Source: Bacteroidota bacterium (GTDB lineage Bacteria > Bacteroidota > Bacteroidia > Bacteroidales > Bacteroidaceae). Taken from it: 13,670 bases of DNA. The notes beneath the pieces were generated by a model. That model was given only the letters and a program-made list of their open reading frames with translations, searched no databases and was not told where the DNA came from. Shown piece after piece: positions 1 to 7,962 of the stretch. Location of the stretch: contig JAEXAJ010000096.1 in the NCBI GenBank assembly GCA_023458215.1, forward strand, positions 1-13,670, in the 5' to 3' direction. The translations under genes and the position numbers were made by a program. How positions within the stretch are numbered: position 1 is the stretch's first letter; every line of letters starts with the position of its first letter.

Positions 1-668
1 ATCAGCCCCAATCTCATAGCCAGATAATAGGCTTTCTTTATATCGGGATATTCTCTAAAAAGAATATCCGCACGTTTCCTTTGAGATTCAGTCCAAAGAG
101 ATTCTTTCTTGTAAAGTAAGTAAATGCTCCTTGCCAACAGTTGTTTGCGGGAATCACCATTCTCAAACACAGGTGCATGATACGTCTTTCCGCAGGCTTT
201 AGCATAGGCTATTTGAGTGGATTCTTCATCCAGCGCTTCCCAGCGGGCTTTCACACGCATCTCCTGGACAGCTTCATAAGCCAGCTTCTGAACATGGAAA
301 CGGTCAGTCACACGTTTGGCGGCAGGAAAACATGCACGGGCTATCTGTTCCATATTGGGAGCCATATCCAAAGTGATTTCACGAACCTGGTAACGACGAC
401 GGCGGGAGAGTTTAAGCAAAACATTACTTACTGTACAAACATCTGTCCCTTTGATGATAGCTATAATACTTCCTTTTCTTCCATGGGCCTCTTTGTTGAG
501 CAAGATGGTATAGAGTTCACCACGAGAGAGGGCTACTTCGTCAATGCCAACGTAAGCACTAATATTCTTCTCAAAAAGCAACCATTCTTCAGCATGTTCC
601 AACTGGTTCCAATGCAGGTAGGTACTCAGGTGATTCCGATATTGTCGCTCCAAAAGATCACCGTCCAT
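1..668 (-). CDS. ISAon1/ISL3-like transposase, catalytic ORF (partial, runs off left edge)
   Basis: This is the DDE transposase of an insertion sequence; 222 codons are visible and the C-terminus lies beyond base 1. Hand translation of the minus strand is open from an ATG at 668. The first catalytic Asp is probably D43 in GIDEVALS and the second D122 in VTDRFHVQKL, the layout of ISL3/ISAon1-type transposases; the catalytic Glu should lie outside the window. The frame is already open from 725, giving IDSYPISCKLLGLLYG before the ATG, and it overlaps the end of the upstream ORF (712-1053) by 14 nt in the +1 frame. It could therefore be made by frameshifting or by reinitiation at 668. The family is assigned from remembered motif patterns, so the exact subgroup is less certain than 'IS DDE transposase'. 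Confidence 0.85.
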   Translation of the reverse strand, partial: MDGDLLERQYRNHLSTYLHWNQLEHAEEWLLFEKNISAYVGIDEVALSRGELYTILLNKEAHGRKGSIIAIIKGTDVCTVSNVLLKLSRRRRYQVREITLDMAPNMEQIARACFPAAKRVTDRFHVQKLAYEAVQEMRVKARWEALDEESTQIAYAKACGKTYHAPVFENGDSRKQLLARSIYLLYKKESLWTESQRKRADILFREYPDIKKAYYLAMRLGL

Positions 669-711
669 CCCATAAAGTAACCCCAGCAGTTTACAACTAA
701 TTGGATAGCTG

Positions 712-1053
712 TCAATATAATGCTTTTAAAAAAGACGCAAAGTCTTGCGTCATACGAGTGCCTTCGGCTACCATACGCCAGTTACGGCTAATGTAGCTAT
801 TATCTTCTTTAAGCATCCAACGGCGACGACGAATATTTAAAAATACTTTCTTACCCCGAATGGGAAAGTCTTGAACAACCACAGGATCATAGAAACCTTT
901 ACTCTCGGTAGCTTTGGCCGAGTACTCTGAAGGAACCTCATTCTTTTCCTCCAAATAGATGATGATTTCAGAACTGCTCTCCTTGACATCAACGAGACTA
1001 AAGTAATCTAAAGTGCCTTCAGGAAGAAGAAGGCGGTAACCGGTTGTTTCCAT
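712..1053 (-). CDS. ISAon1-type transposase N-terminal region protein
   Basis: This 113-aa protein is the first ORF of the two-ORF insertion sequence at the left edge, directly upstream of the catalytic ORF. It corresponds to the N-terminal, DNA-end-recognition part that other ISL3 transposases carry in the same polypeptide. The segment around residues 52-80 (KGFYDPVVVQDFPIRGKKV, then NIRRRRW) resembles the ISL3 N-terminal pattern of a conserved Asp-Phe-Pro followed by a basic Arg stretch, but the usual Cys zinc ligands are absent. It ends TTTTTTAAAAGCATTATATTGA, where the catalytic frame begins in the +1 register. The start is the only ATG near the open frame's 5' end. No separate enzymatic function is expected. 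Confidence 0.75.
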   Translation of the reverse strand: METTGYRLLLPEGTLDYFSLVDVKESSSEIIIYLEEKNEVPSEYSAKATESKGFYDPVVVQDFPIRGKKVFLNIRRRRWMLKEDNSYISRNWRMVAEGTRMTQDFASFLKALY

Positions 1054-1133
1054 TATATTAGTGCGTGATATTTTATATACGACAAAGATAAGAATTATAA
1101 AATTAAACCCTCAGGTTTTTACATTGATCCCCA

Positions 1134-1175
1134 AATCGTACCCCCTACCCCGAAAAAACAAAAGGGGGTACGATT
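1134..1175. repeat. 13-bp perfect inverted repeat near the IS end
   Basis: AATCGTACCCCCT (1134-1146) and AGGGGGTACGATT (1163-1175) are perfect inverted arms around a 16-nt spacer containing a further CCCC block and a run of A. It lies about 80 bp upstream of the first transposase ORF, where the insertion-sequence terminus is expected. It could be the terminal or subterminal recombinase site, or a hairpin that shields the transposase from outside transcription. Neither strand has a T-tract after the stem, so it is not a canonical intrinsic terminator. Confidence 0.6.
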
Positions 1176-1212
1176 GTCGGAAAATTCTTTGATTTATTCG
1201 CTTCATTTTTCA

Positions 1213-1312
1213 TATCTTTATCCTCGCAAACCATTTGTAACCCCAATGCAGTAATCCCCACCAAATCAACCCTCTAAAACTGATTAAAGACTTCCTCAAA
1301 CGGGCTAAAAAA
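1213..1312 (+). repeat. Direct repeat copy A flanking the HipBST-Wadjet cargo
   Basis: About 100 bp that match 10815-10915 in the same orientation. My hand alignment gives roughly 17 mismatches and no gaps. Two blocks are identical: GCAAACCATTTGTAACCCCAATGC minus its outer bases, and CCAAATCAACCCTCTAAAA. It begins with TATCTTTA, close to the Bacteroides -7 consensus TAnnTTTG, with TTTG at 1188-1191 about 21 bp upstream as a possible -33 element. It ends 31 bp before the jetD stop codon and starts 38 bp from the insertion-sequence hairpin. The repeat is described as + strand because its promoter-like motif faces right, into the jetD 3' end. Confidence 0.8.
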
Positions 1313-1343
1313 GTACAGATGGATACGATGTAATAGGTATCAT

Positions 1344-2486
1344 TTATAACTGTTTCAACCTCTTCACCACCTCTTTCTGAGGTATTCGCTCTTGCTCTAA
1401 CCGAAGATTATTTTCTTGCAAAAATCGATAGAGTGACAGTTCATCCTCAGTGAGCTGAGGTAGCATCTGTACAGAGGTAGGAGTACCACTTTTCATCAAC
1501 TGCCGATAAGCATGAAACGTCTCCCAATTCATCAAAAACGAGATAGCCGAAGGATAATAAGTACGAAACTGATTGAGTATCTGCAAACCTTGCGCATCCA
1601 AGTCTCCCCAATAATAACTTTGTACTTCAGATAACCAAGGAATATCTTTTAGATAACTGATATTGAAACCACCACCACTCCATACGGCAATACTCTCGGA
1701 TTGTGGCGGAAGAGTAAGAAAATTCATCTTATTTTCGGTAATGAAAAGGCGTCGGCATGGATTATTCAACTGTCGGAATACAGACAAAGGAAGAGATATA
1801 TCCGTCCACTCAGCAACAGGAGCAAGGGTAACGTCGAGAAAACGAATACGAATAAGTGGCTCAGCGCTTTTGAGACCATATCGCTCTTCAAAACTCTTCT
1901 CTTCGATTCGGATGGAAGAAGCCGGTAATAAGACATCTAACAAAAATCGAAGTAGCTCTTTGTGTTCTTCTATATATTTAGTGTGGATGTCAATCGGGAG
2001 TTCCCGTATGTAAAGATTCGGTCGGGGATGGTCAAGAAAGTAGCGACAAACGCTTAACGTCTCTTTCCAAGTATCGTGACTGATAAGGCGGGTCGGATTA
2101 TTCCGACACCATTCTACGAGTTGAGGCATTTTTTGTTGGATGAGTAGCCAATTGCGGGTGAAAACATCCAGCTCGTTCCGCTGGCGGATGATACGCAAGT
2201 AAACATCCGCTGACGGAATAATAATACGGTCGGGAATAAGTTGACTTCCTATCTTTTCGAAATTCTTTTCACACATTTCGAGCGTGAACCCCCATTGTGC
2301 GGCACTCCTTTGTAGTTCAGCAATGGCTACTTTATGTTCACCTAACTTAGACAGAATTTCCTTAGCAGTAATTTTTCCAATGCGGGTAATTTCTTTAGGA
2401 AAGAAAATTTCTCCGGTGGTGATAGAAACTAGAAACTCTTTCCACCAATTGAGGCATTGCTTCTTAATATCTTGCGGTGTAATCAT
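1344..2486 (-). CDS. jetD: Wadjet JetD, TOPRIM-type nuclease (DUF3322/DUF2220)
   Basis: JetD is the DNA-cleaving subunit of Wadjet (MksG-like, related to topoisomerase VI subunit A). It is thought to cut circular DNA once the JetABC motor has extruded it. The 380-aa protein has an N-terminal DUF3322-like region (about 1-190) and a C-terminal TOPRIM/DUF2220 region (about 240-380). The metal-binding set is present: E251 in FITENK, D295 and D297 in WGDLDAQG, and E364/E366 in RLEQE near the C-terminus, so the nuclease looks intact. Its ATG overlaps the jetC stop by 4 nt (ATGA), so it is last in a translationally coupled operon. Length and order (A-B-C-D) are as expected for type I Wadjet. The TAA stop lies 31 bp from direct repeat A. 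Confidence 0.93.
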   Translation of the reverse strand: MITPQDIKKQCLNWWKEFLVSITTGEIFFPKEITRIGKITAKEILSKLGEHKVAIAELQRSAAQWGFTLEMCEKNFEKIGSQLIPDRIIIPSADVYLRIIRQRNELDVFTRNWLLIQQKMPQLVEWCRNNPTRLISHDTWKETLSVCRYFLDHPRPNLYIRELPIDIHTKYIEEHKELLRFLLDVLLPASSIRIEEKSFEERYGLKSAEPLIRIRFLDVTLAPVAEWTDISLPLSVFRQLNNPCRRLFITENKMNFLTLPPQSESIAVWSGGGFNISYLKDIPWLSEVQSYYWGDLDAQGLQILNQFRTYYPSAISFLMNWETFHAYRQLMKSGTPTSVQMLPQLTEDELSLYRFLQENNLRLEQERIPQKEVVKRLKQL

Positions 2487-5400
2487 CTCACTAATTCTAT
2501 TTGCAGGTTATGTTGTTGCTTCTCCGACTTATACTCCTCAACGGTCAGGTTACGTATTTGCGACTCATTACCACCCGGATTCGAAACATAATGTACACAG
2601 TGTATATAATTCTCTATCACGTGTATCTTTTGCATAGGAGTGACAATCAGTAGTTGCAAGTTCAGTTTCTTGAATAGGTCGAGGCCAAACTGTGTACTTT
2701 CATCGTCGCCACGTCCAAACGCTTCGTCGATGACGACAAAACGGAATGATTTACTGCGCTCTTCCTGATAATTTAACCCGAACTGGTAAGCAAGAGCAGA
2801 GGCGAGAATGGTATAAGCTAACTTTTCCTTCTGCCCTCCTGATTTCCCGGAAGTACCTGCATAAAACTCCTTTTCCATATCGTCGGCCCGATAACGTTCG
2901 CTGGCATTAAAGAGAAACCATTGGCGCACATCGGTCACATGATTTGTCCATTCTATGTCCCGATTTTCATTGCTACGGAAACGGTTCAAGATAGATTGTA
3001 CTTGCTCAAAACGTTCTTCCGTATAAGCATCGTCCGTATTAAGAATGTTACTGAAGCAGGCTTTCAGACTTTCTTTGAATTTTAGTATTTCAGGATCAGG
3101 ATTGCCCGCTGCTTGTAACCTTATATAAGTCCCCCGATTGAACTCAATAGCTTCAAGATGTTTGTTGATTGTTCCTATTTTATCCTGAATTTGTTTAGCA
3201 TGTAAGTCGAGCTTACTATCGAAGGTCACGATACTCTTTATCGTATCTTGATTTAATAGTTCTTTCAATCGGGCTTCGTGTGAAGGTAGTCCCTCATTGA
3301 TCACTTTCTGAAGAATTTTCAGATACTCTCCACGAGCCTCGACTTCTTCTGATAGTTCGAGAGCATCTAGTGGGAAAGCGCTGCGATAATCCCGCATGAG
3401 CTTGGTAATGGCACTCCAGGCAGACTGGCGTTTGTTCTGAGCATTGAGACGTGCTCCGCTCTGGCTTTTGGACAGTTCGCTTTTCTGGTTGTCGATGTTA
3501 TAAAGCGTGTAAGTAGTATTGATTTGCAATGCTTCTATCTGCGGATAATATTTCTCTTTATCGTCTTTGGCCAAAGAAGCAGCTTGTTGTTGTTGCTCTA
3601 GAAGCTGATTGTTAGCTTGTTCTACTAAAAGATTCTGCCGACTAGCCTTATCTCGAAGCTGATTACACTGATCATTGAGCTTCCTTCCTAGCTCCTCGGC
3701 TTGCTTTAACTGCCCGTTAAGAGTTTTTATCAAGTCATTACTTTCGGTCAATTGTCGCTTTTCGTCTTGCAGACGAGTGATGCGATCGGCCTCCTGTTGC
3801 CAGTTTAGTAGATTCCAGTCTTGGAATCTCTTGATTTGCATCAAAGATGTTAACTGTTCGTTACAAATATGAATGGCTCTTGAAGTCTCCTCAATCTCTG
3901 TTTCTTCTGATTTAGACTGGATAAGGAGTGACTTTAAATAGGATTCAATGGCCTGAATCTTCTCTTTATTACTCCATCCCAACACGAAGTTACGACGATC
4001 CCACAAGTCGCGTCGGTCATCTTTGACATGACGCAGACGTCCGGTCTTGATTTGTCCCTCCTGCGTGATACCATCGCTGACATACTGAAACTCCTCCAAT
4101 GATACACACTGTAGATTGAACCGACGTATCAACTCCTTTTCTAGCCAGTTATAAAATGGCGTTCCCGGTTTGATGTCAATCTTGCTGACTGCAGATGTGG
4201 GAGATAAGTCATCATCAGACGTATGATGTAATTTGCTTTCTGCCGGGACACGAAAATATTCCAGCCGGATACCTCTGTTTTGCTTGTCTTGTAATTTGTG
4301 GGCATTAACGAATCCGGAGACTAGTTGATAGTAACGGTCGGGCACTAGCATACTAATACCGAATCCATGAAGTAACCGTTCGAGAGCACCTTCCCATTCT
4401 TTATCTTCTGAACGCACTTGTAACAACTCGCCCACAAAAGGAATCTCTTCCTCCCGAATGCCCAAGTGGCGAACCAACTGTCCCCTTAACTCCAATATAC
4501 TAGATGGTAATTGGTTAGAACGAGTTTTGAGAGATTCTATTTCCTGTTTTTGGACTTCAAGTTCATTTTGTGTAGTAAGGTGCTCTGCCATTTTAGCTCC
4601 TTGCAATGAAGACAGAATATCCCGTTTCTTTTGCATTTCCTCCTGTTTATCATCAGCGTTTTTTAGGTTGCGAAAAAAGGCTTGTTCGGTATGGGCAGCT
4701 GGAAGTCCACATTGTTGTGTCAGAAGTAGATACTGTTCATGTTGTCTTTTTCTATCCTGTTGGGTTTGAGTAGCCTGCTCTATTTCCGCATGAATCCGTT
4801 CCAAACGTTCCCCTCCGTTATCCCGAACAGCTTGTCGAAGTTCAGTAATGGTATTCCGACAAGTATCGAGTTCATCTTCAGCCTGCTTGATCTGGCTATC
4901 CAGTTGAGTTAGTTTACGTTTACAGTTGGTCATTTCCTGGTGTAGCAGCTGTAGTTTCTTTTCTGCGAAATAGCAGGGGACAACGTCGGAAAGCAGAAAT
5001 TCAATATCATGTAGTAATTGTTCTGCCTCAGAATAATCACGATCCAGATGAGTGAGTGGTGTCAATATGTCACGTTGATGGCGAGCTTCCATCACGGCTG
5101 TATGAGCTTGATGCAGGTTGTCGAAACGTTTCTTTAGTTCCTCAATTTGCTCTTGGATATTGGTACGTTCCAACATTTGTTCACGGACAAAACCGGTGAG
5201 GCTACTTACCGATTTCATAGAAACTGTTTGATAGAAAAGTTCGATTGCTTTTTCGGAATTCATTCCGAATAGCTGGCGAAACCGTTGACTGTAACGGGCA
5301 AAGTTATCATCGAATAATTCAATATGCGAGTTGGCACGTAGTCTTTTCTTTAGCTCTTTGATATCCGAGAAACCAGAGAAATGTTCGCGAATGGATAGCG

Positions 5401-5857
5401 GTTCATTGCCTATCAGCAGGAGCTTGCGAACATTACTTCCGTTCTCAATCCAAAATAGTTGGCACAAAGAAGTGTGGGTGTCATATCCTTCATTGTAGAA
5501 ATTGGCTATAATAACGGTGAATGTAGCTTCGCCCGGTTTGGTGTAGCGCAAAGAGACAGCTTTGCTGCCATTGGTCAGCTCGTCACTTTTCGAACTGTAA
5601 TATCCTTTGATATAAGAAGCCAGGTTGCGCTCCTTGCTTTCGGCACCGGCTGCTTTGTTAAAGGTTATTCGATTGTAGGGTACCAGCAGGCTGGTTAGTG
5701 CATCGACCACGGTCGATTTCCCCGAACCTACCGCTCCGGTGAGTAATGAGTTCTCTCCATCCGGGGTTATTCTCCATATTTTTCCGTTGAATGTTCCCCA
5801 GTTTAGTAGTTCCATATATTGCAGGCGATGGCCTACTAATTGAATGTCATTTTTCAT
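2483..5857 (-). CDS. jetC: Wadjet JetC, SMC-like ATPase (MksB-type)
   Basis: JetC is the SMC motor of the Wadjet complex and hydrolyses ATP to extrude DNA loops. The 1124-aa protein has the full SMC layout: Walker A GAVGSGKST (41-49), a long Gln/Glu/Lys-rich coiled coil (about 230-450), a globular hinge-like region (about 455-640), a second coiled coil (about 645-900), then the ABC signature SGGQKEKLAY (1006-1015) and Walker B FVVIDEAFG with E1045. The hinge lacks a CxxC zinc hook, which separates it from SbcC/Rad50 and fits the MukB/MksB-like COG4913 group. It overlaps jetB by 4 nt upstream and jetD by 4 nt downstream. No frameshift or missing motif was seen. The annotation 'SbcC-like ATP-binding protein' would refer to the same gene. 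Confidence 0.95.
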   Translation of the reverse strand: MKNDIQLVGHRLQYMELLNWGTFNGKIWRITPDGENSLLTGAVGSGKSTVVDALTSLLVPYNRITFNKAAGAESKERNLASYIKGYYSSKSDELTNGSKAVSLRYTKPGEATFTVIIANFYNEGYDTHTSLCQLFWIENGSNVRKLLLIGNEPLSIREHFSGFSDIKELKKRLRANSHIELFDDNFARYSQRFRQLFGMNSEKAIELFYQTVSMKSVSSLTGFVREQMLERTNIQEQIEELKKRFDNLHQAHTAVMEARHQRDILTPLTHLDRDYSEAEQLLHDIEFLLSDVVPCYFAEKKLQLLHQEMTNCKRKLTQLDSQIKQAEDELDTCRNTITELRQAVRDNGGERLERIHAEIEQATQTQQDRKRQHEQYLLLTQQCGLPAAHTEQAFFRNLKNADDKQEEMQKKRDILSSLQGAKMAEHLTTQNELEVQKQEIESLKTRSNQLPSSILELRGQLVRHLGIREEEIPFVGELLQVRSEDKEWEGALERLLHGFGISMLVPDRYYQLVSGFVNAHKLQDKQNRGIRLEYFRVPAESKLHHTSDDDLSPTSAVSKIDIKPGTPFYNWLEKELIRRFNLQCVSLEEFQYVSDGITQEGQIKTGRLRHVKDDRRDLWDRRNFVLGWSNKEKIQAIESYLKSLLIQSKSEETEIEETSRAIHICNEQLTSLMQIKRFQDWNLLNWQQEADRITRLQDEKRQLTESNDLIKTLNGQLKQAEELGRKLNDQCNQLRDKASRQNLLVEQANNQLLEQQQQAASLAKDDKEKYYPQIEALQINTTYTLYNIDNQKSELSKSQSGARLNAQNKRQSAWSAITKLMRDYRSAFPLDALELSEEVEARGEYLKILQKVINEGLPSHEARLKELLNQDTIKSIVTFDSKLDLHAKQIQDKIGTINKHLEAIEFNRGTYIRLQAAGNPDPEILKFKESLKACFSNILNTDDAYTEERFEQVQSILNRFRSNENRDIEWTNHVTDVRQWFLFNASERYRADDMEKEFYAGTSGKSGGQKEKLAYTILASALAYQFGLNYQEERSKSFRFVVIDEAFGRGDDESTQFGLDLFKKLNLQLLIVTPMQKIHVIENYIHCVHYVSNPGGNESQIRNLTVEEYKSEKQQHNLQIELVR

Positions 5858-6444
5858 TTCCCTGTTTGTTTTACATATACCTTATATCGTTCTAATAAAT
5901 CACTGATCTGGTCTGCATTGACAAATGCTTTGATGATGCGGTTTACCTCGTACTGTTCCTGTTCCGTTTTCATTCGACGTAGAAATCCTTCATCTTCCAC
6001 CTTTCTGATAGCATTGTCTATTTGTTTATACGCTGTAGCTTCGTTGCTGCTTTCCTTGAGGTAGAGTTTCATTTGATTTTCTATCTCTTCCCGACTAAGA
6101 ATCGCTTTGGTAGACTCACCTTCCTGATCGTTTTCTATCAGGTATTTTCGCAGCAAGATGCAGAGTAATGATACATGAAAAGTCAACTGACGTTTTCTGA
6201 TTAATCTCGGTGCGGTATCTTGTTCTGCTTCTTCCGTTTCTTCCGGCAATTCGGAGGATTGTTGCTTTAGATAAGCATATCCTTCAGATTTATCGATAAT
6301 GACATCAAGGTGAATGTTGGCGAAATAGTTTCGGACATCCCGTTCGTTTTCCGGAAGAATCAATGTGTTCCATATCTCCTCCTGATGGCTGTATACTATC
6401 CCTTTCAATAAGGCAATGAGTACGTTGGAATATGATCTTTTCAT
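5854..6444 (-). CDS. jetB: Wadjet JetB (DUF4194, MksE-like)
   Basis: JetB is the small winged-helix (KITE-like) subunit that binds the JetA kleisin and helps load the SMC ring on DNA. The 196-aa sequence matches the DUF4194 pattern: an N-terminal helical part, an acidic linker near 70-80 (ELPEETEEAEQD), and a conserved core with LLCILLRKYLIE, a Glu-rich LSREEIENQMKLYL helix and AIRKVEDEGFLRRM, which looks like the recognition helix and wing. The ATG overlaps the jetA stop by 4 nt and the stop overlaps the jetC ATG by 4 nt, so the three genes should be made in a fixed ratio. The family call rests on size, position between DUF3375 and SMC genes, and core motifs. Confidence 0.9.
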   Translation of the reverse strand: MKRSYSNVLIALLKGIVYSHQEEIWNTLILPENERDVRNYFANIHLDVIIDKSEGYAYLKQQSSELPEETEEAEQDTAPRLIRKRQLTFHVSLLCILLRKYLIENDQEGESTKAILSREEIENQMKLYLKESSNEATAYKQIDNAIRKVEDEGFLRRMKTEQEQYEVNRIIKAFVNADQISDLLERYKVYVKQTGK

Positions 6445-7883
6445 CTGTTGAATATAATTTGGGGTATTTTTATTTTGAATACTTGTCCGGTTTGCGAATT
6501 GCGAATCAGAATCTCATCTTGTTCGTCTGTTGAGACAGAATTTCGTTTCTCATTCTTTGCGGCAATATCCAGATAGGCCACTACTTCGGCTACTCCTTTC
6601 TCGATCGGAAACTCCCGAAGTAGTTCGGGCAACGAAACCCGGGAGTGAGTTTTAAGTAACTGCTTGATGTTATCCTTCAAACGAGGAATGTCAATCTCGA
6701 ACTGTTCATAGAGTAATTCATTTTCACCGGAGGCTTCACCTTCTTGCAGCTGCTGCTTTTTAAATTTCACCTGTTCCGGAGGCGAATAAAGTGGACGATC
6801 ACTAATGAGATCAATGCGAATGACATCATCAATCTCAAGTGCGGGAAGTTTGTTGAAATCAGTTTCGGGATGTTCGAAAATAAGTTTGAGCCCTGTATTA
6901 ATCTGCTCCAGGATTCGCTTATTCTCAAAGAAAGATTTATTTTCCAGGTATCGACGCAACTGATTCCAAAGGGAGTTAGTTGTCCTATTAGTTCGGTCGC
7001 CAGCTTCAATCAGATTGTTTCGGAGAAGTTCCATGCGGAAATTCTCGTTTCGCATCTGTTGGACGATGGGTATATCGAGCATGCGCTCAATGAGATTTTC
7101 TAATTCTACTTGTTTGGATTGTGATAATAAAAATTCCCAAAAGGCCATGAAACTCTTTCCTTGATCAGTTTGTGTCAGGAAGTCCTGTTGCTCAAACAAG
7201 TCCGACAACACTTCGCCTTTCGATTGAGTGGTGGTGATGATTTTTCTTCTGAAATCCCGGTCTAGGTCACGGAAGTTTTGTTCCACTTCCCTAAAATCAG
7301 CAAGGAGAGATTTTGCGGTATCTTCAATTAAGAAATATTCCTCTTTTATTTGCCGGTCGTCCAATACTTCCAGCTTTCCGGCTTCTATATTCTCTATTTC
7401 TTTGTTTAATGCTTGTTTTTGTGCTTCTAGTTGAGTCAACCGTTCCGTAGCACTCAGTTGGGTTTTGCCAACTAATTTTTGCATACGTTCGAAAAGATAT
7501 TTCAGTCGCGATTCTGTTCCGACAAATTCCCGTTTCTCTAGACTATCTATCCATTTAAAAACCTGTTCAGACGCAGGTGTTAGTTCATAAACGAACTCAT
7601 CGGTCTTCCCCGGAAACTTACGTAAGAAGCCTGCATTCGCCCAGTCCGTGAGATAATCAGCCGGAGATTTGGGGTATATTTTCTCTATCTCATTCAATAT
7701 ATAAAGTTGATCTGAGAGTCGGCTGGCTAGTTCTTTTTCTCTGATACCTCCCTCTTCTTGGTTGGAAAGATCTTCTTTGAATACAGAGAAAAGGAAACTG
7801 ATGATAAGCGGTGCGTTATCTGCTTTCAGTAGTCGTATAGAGGTATGGTTCTTTAATAGTTGACCTATTTCTTCGTATGTCAT
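6441..7883 (-). CDS. jetA: Wadjet JetA (DUF3375, MksF-like kleisin)
   Basis: JetA is the kleisin that bridges the two JetC heads and recruits JetB. The 480-aa protein has an N-terminal winged-helix-like region (about 1-120, with SPADYLTDWANAGFLRKF), a charged coiled coil (about 140-180), the DUF3375 hallmark LLADFREVEQNFRDLDRDFRRKI (about 193-215), and a C-terminal part with a second predicted winged helix (LPELLREFPIEKGVAEVVAYL, about 415-435). The length is normal for DUF3375. It is the first jet gene: the ATG is 79 bp downstream of the WYL stop, a gap holding a -7-like box and two dyads. The 3' end overlaps jetB by 4 nt. DUF3375 together with DUF4194 places the system in Wadjet type I. Confidence 0.92.
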   Translation of the reverse strand: MTYEEIGQLLKNHTSIRLLKADNAPLIISFLFSVFKEDLSNQEEGGIREKELASRLSDQLYILNEIEKIYPKSPADYLTDWANAGFLRKFPGKTDEFVYELTPASEQVFKWIDSLEKREFVGTESRLKYLFERMQKLVGKTQLSATERLTQLEAQKQALNKEIENIEAGKLEVLDDRQIKEEYFLIEDTAKSLLADFREVEQNFRDLDRDFRRKIITTTQSKGEVLSDLFEQQDFLTQTDQGKSFMAFWEFLLSQSKQVELENLIERMLDIPIVQQMRNENFRMELLRNNLIEAGDRTNRTTNSLWNQLRRYLENKSFFENKRILEQINTGLKLIFEHPETDFNKLPALEIDDVIRIDLISDRPLYSPPEQVKFKKQQLQEGEASGENELLYEQFEIDIPRLKDNIKQLLKTHSRVSLPELLREFPIEKGVAEVVAYLDIAAKNEKRNSVSTDEQDEILIRNSQTGQVFKIKIPQIIFNR

Positions 7884-7899
7884 ATCAAAGTTGTTTATT

Positions 7900-7913
7900 T
7901 GATTATTGAATCA
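7900..7913. promoter_or_regulatory. Dyad in the jetA leader
   Basis: TGATT-N4-AATCA (7900-7913) is a perfect short dyad 17 bp upstream of the jetA ATG. It lies in the only substantial gap of the WYL-jet cluster, close to a second, different dyad at 7935-7949. It may be an operator or an mRNA hairpin near the ribosome-binding region. Confidence 0.35.
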
Positions 7914-7934
7914 TACAAAGGAACGACTTATATT

Positions 7935-7949
7935 TGACAGCTTATGTCA
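7935..7949. promoter_or_regulatory. Candidate operator for the jet operon
   Basis: TGACA-N5-TGTCA is a perfect dyad between the WYL stop and the jetA ATG. The putative -7 box at 7955-7962 puts the minus-strand transcription start near its right half, so a bound repressor could block initiation. WYL-family regulators of defence systems often bind such inverted repeats; that this one does so is inference. I did not find the same dyad upstream of the WYL gene. Confidence 0.4.
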
Positions 7950-7954
7950 CAAAG

Positions 7955-7962
7955 CAAAAATA
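7955..7962 (-). promoter_or_regulatory. Putative Bacteroides -7 box for jetABCD
   Basis: On the minus strand these bases read TATTTTTG, an exact match to TAnnTTTG, directly after the WYL stop codon. No clear TTTG -33 element lies at the usual 19-21 bp. It would let the jet genes be transcribed separately from the regulator. Confidence 0.4.

Noticed and set aside
141..680. Open 179-codon frame on the + strand
   Set aside because: It is the antisense shadow of the transposase, whose minus-strand translation has clear DDE-type motifs.
726..735. Classic -1 slippery heptamer T TTT TTA in ORF1 of the IS
   Set aside because: The catalytic ORF lies in the +1 frame, and the -1 shift does not lead into it.
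1134..1175. Intrinsic terminator for the jet operon
   Set aside because: The stem is strong but no T-tract follows on either strand, and it lies where the IS end is expected.
2483..5857. SbcC/Rad50 DNA repair ATPase
   Set aside because: No CxxC zinc hook and no SbcD partner; the neighbours are DUF3375, DUF4194 and a TOPRIM nuclease, which identify Wadjet.
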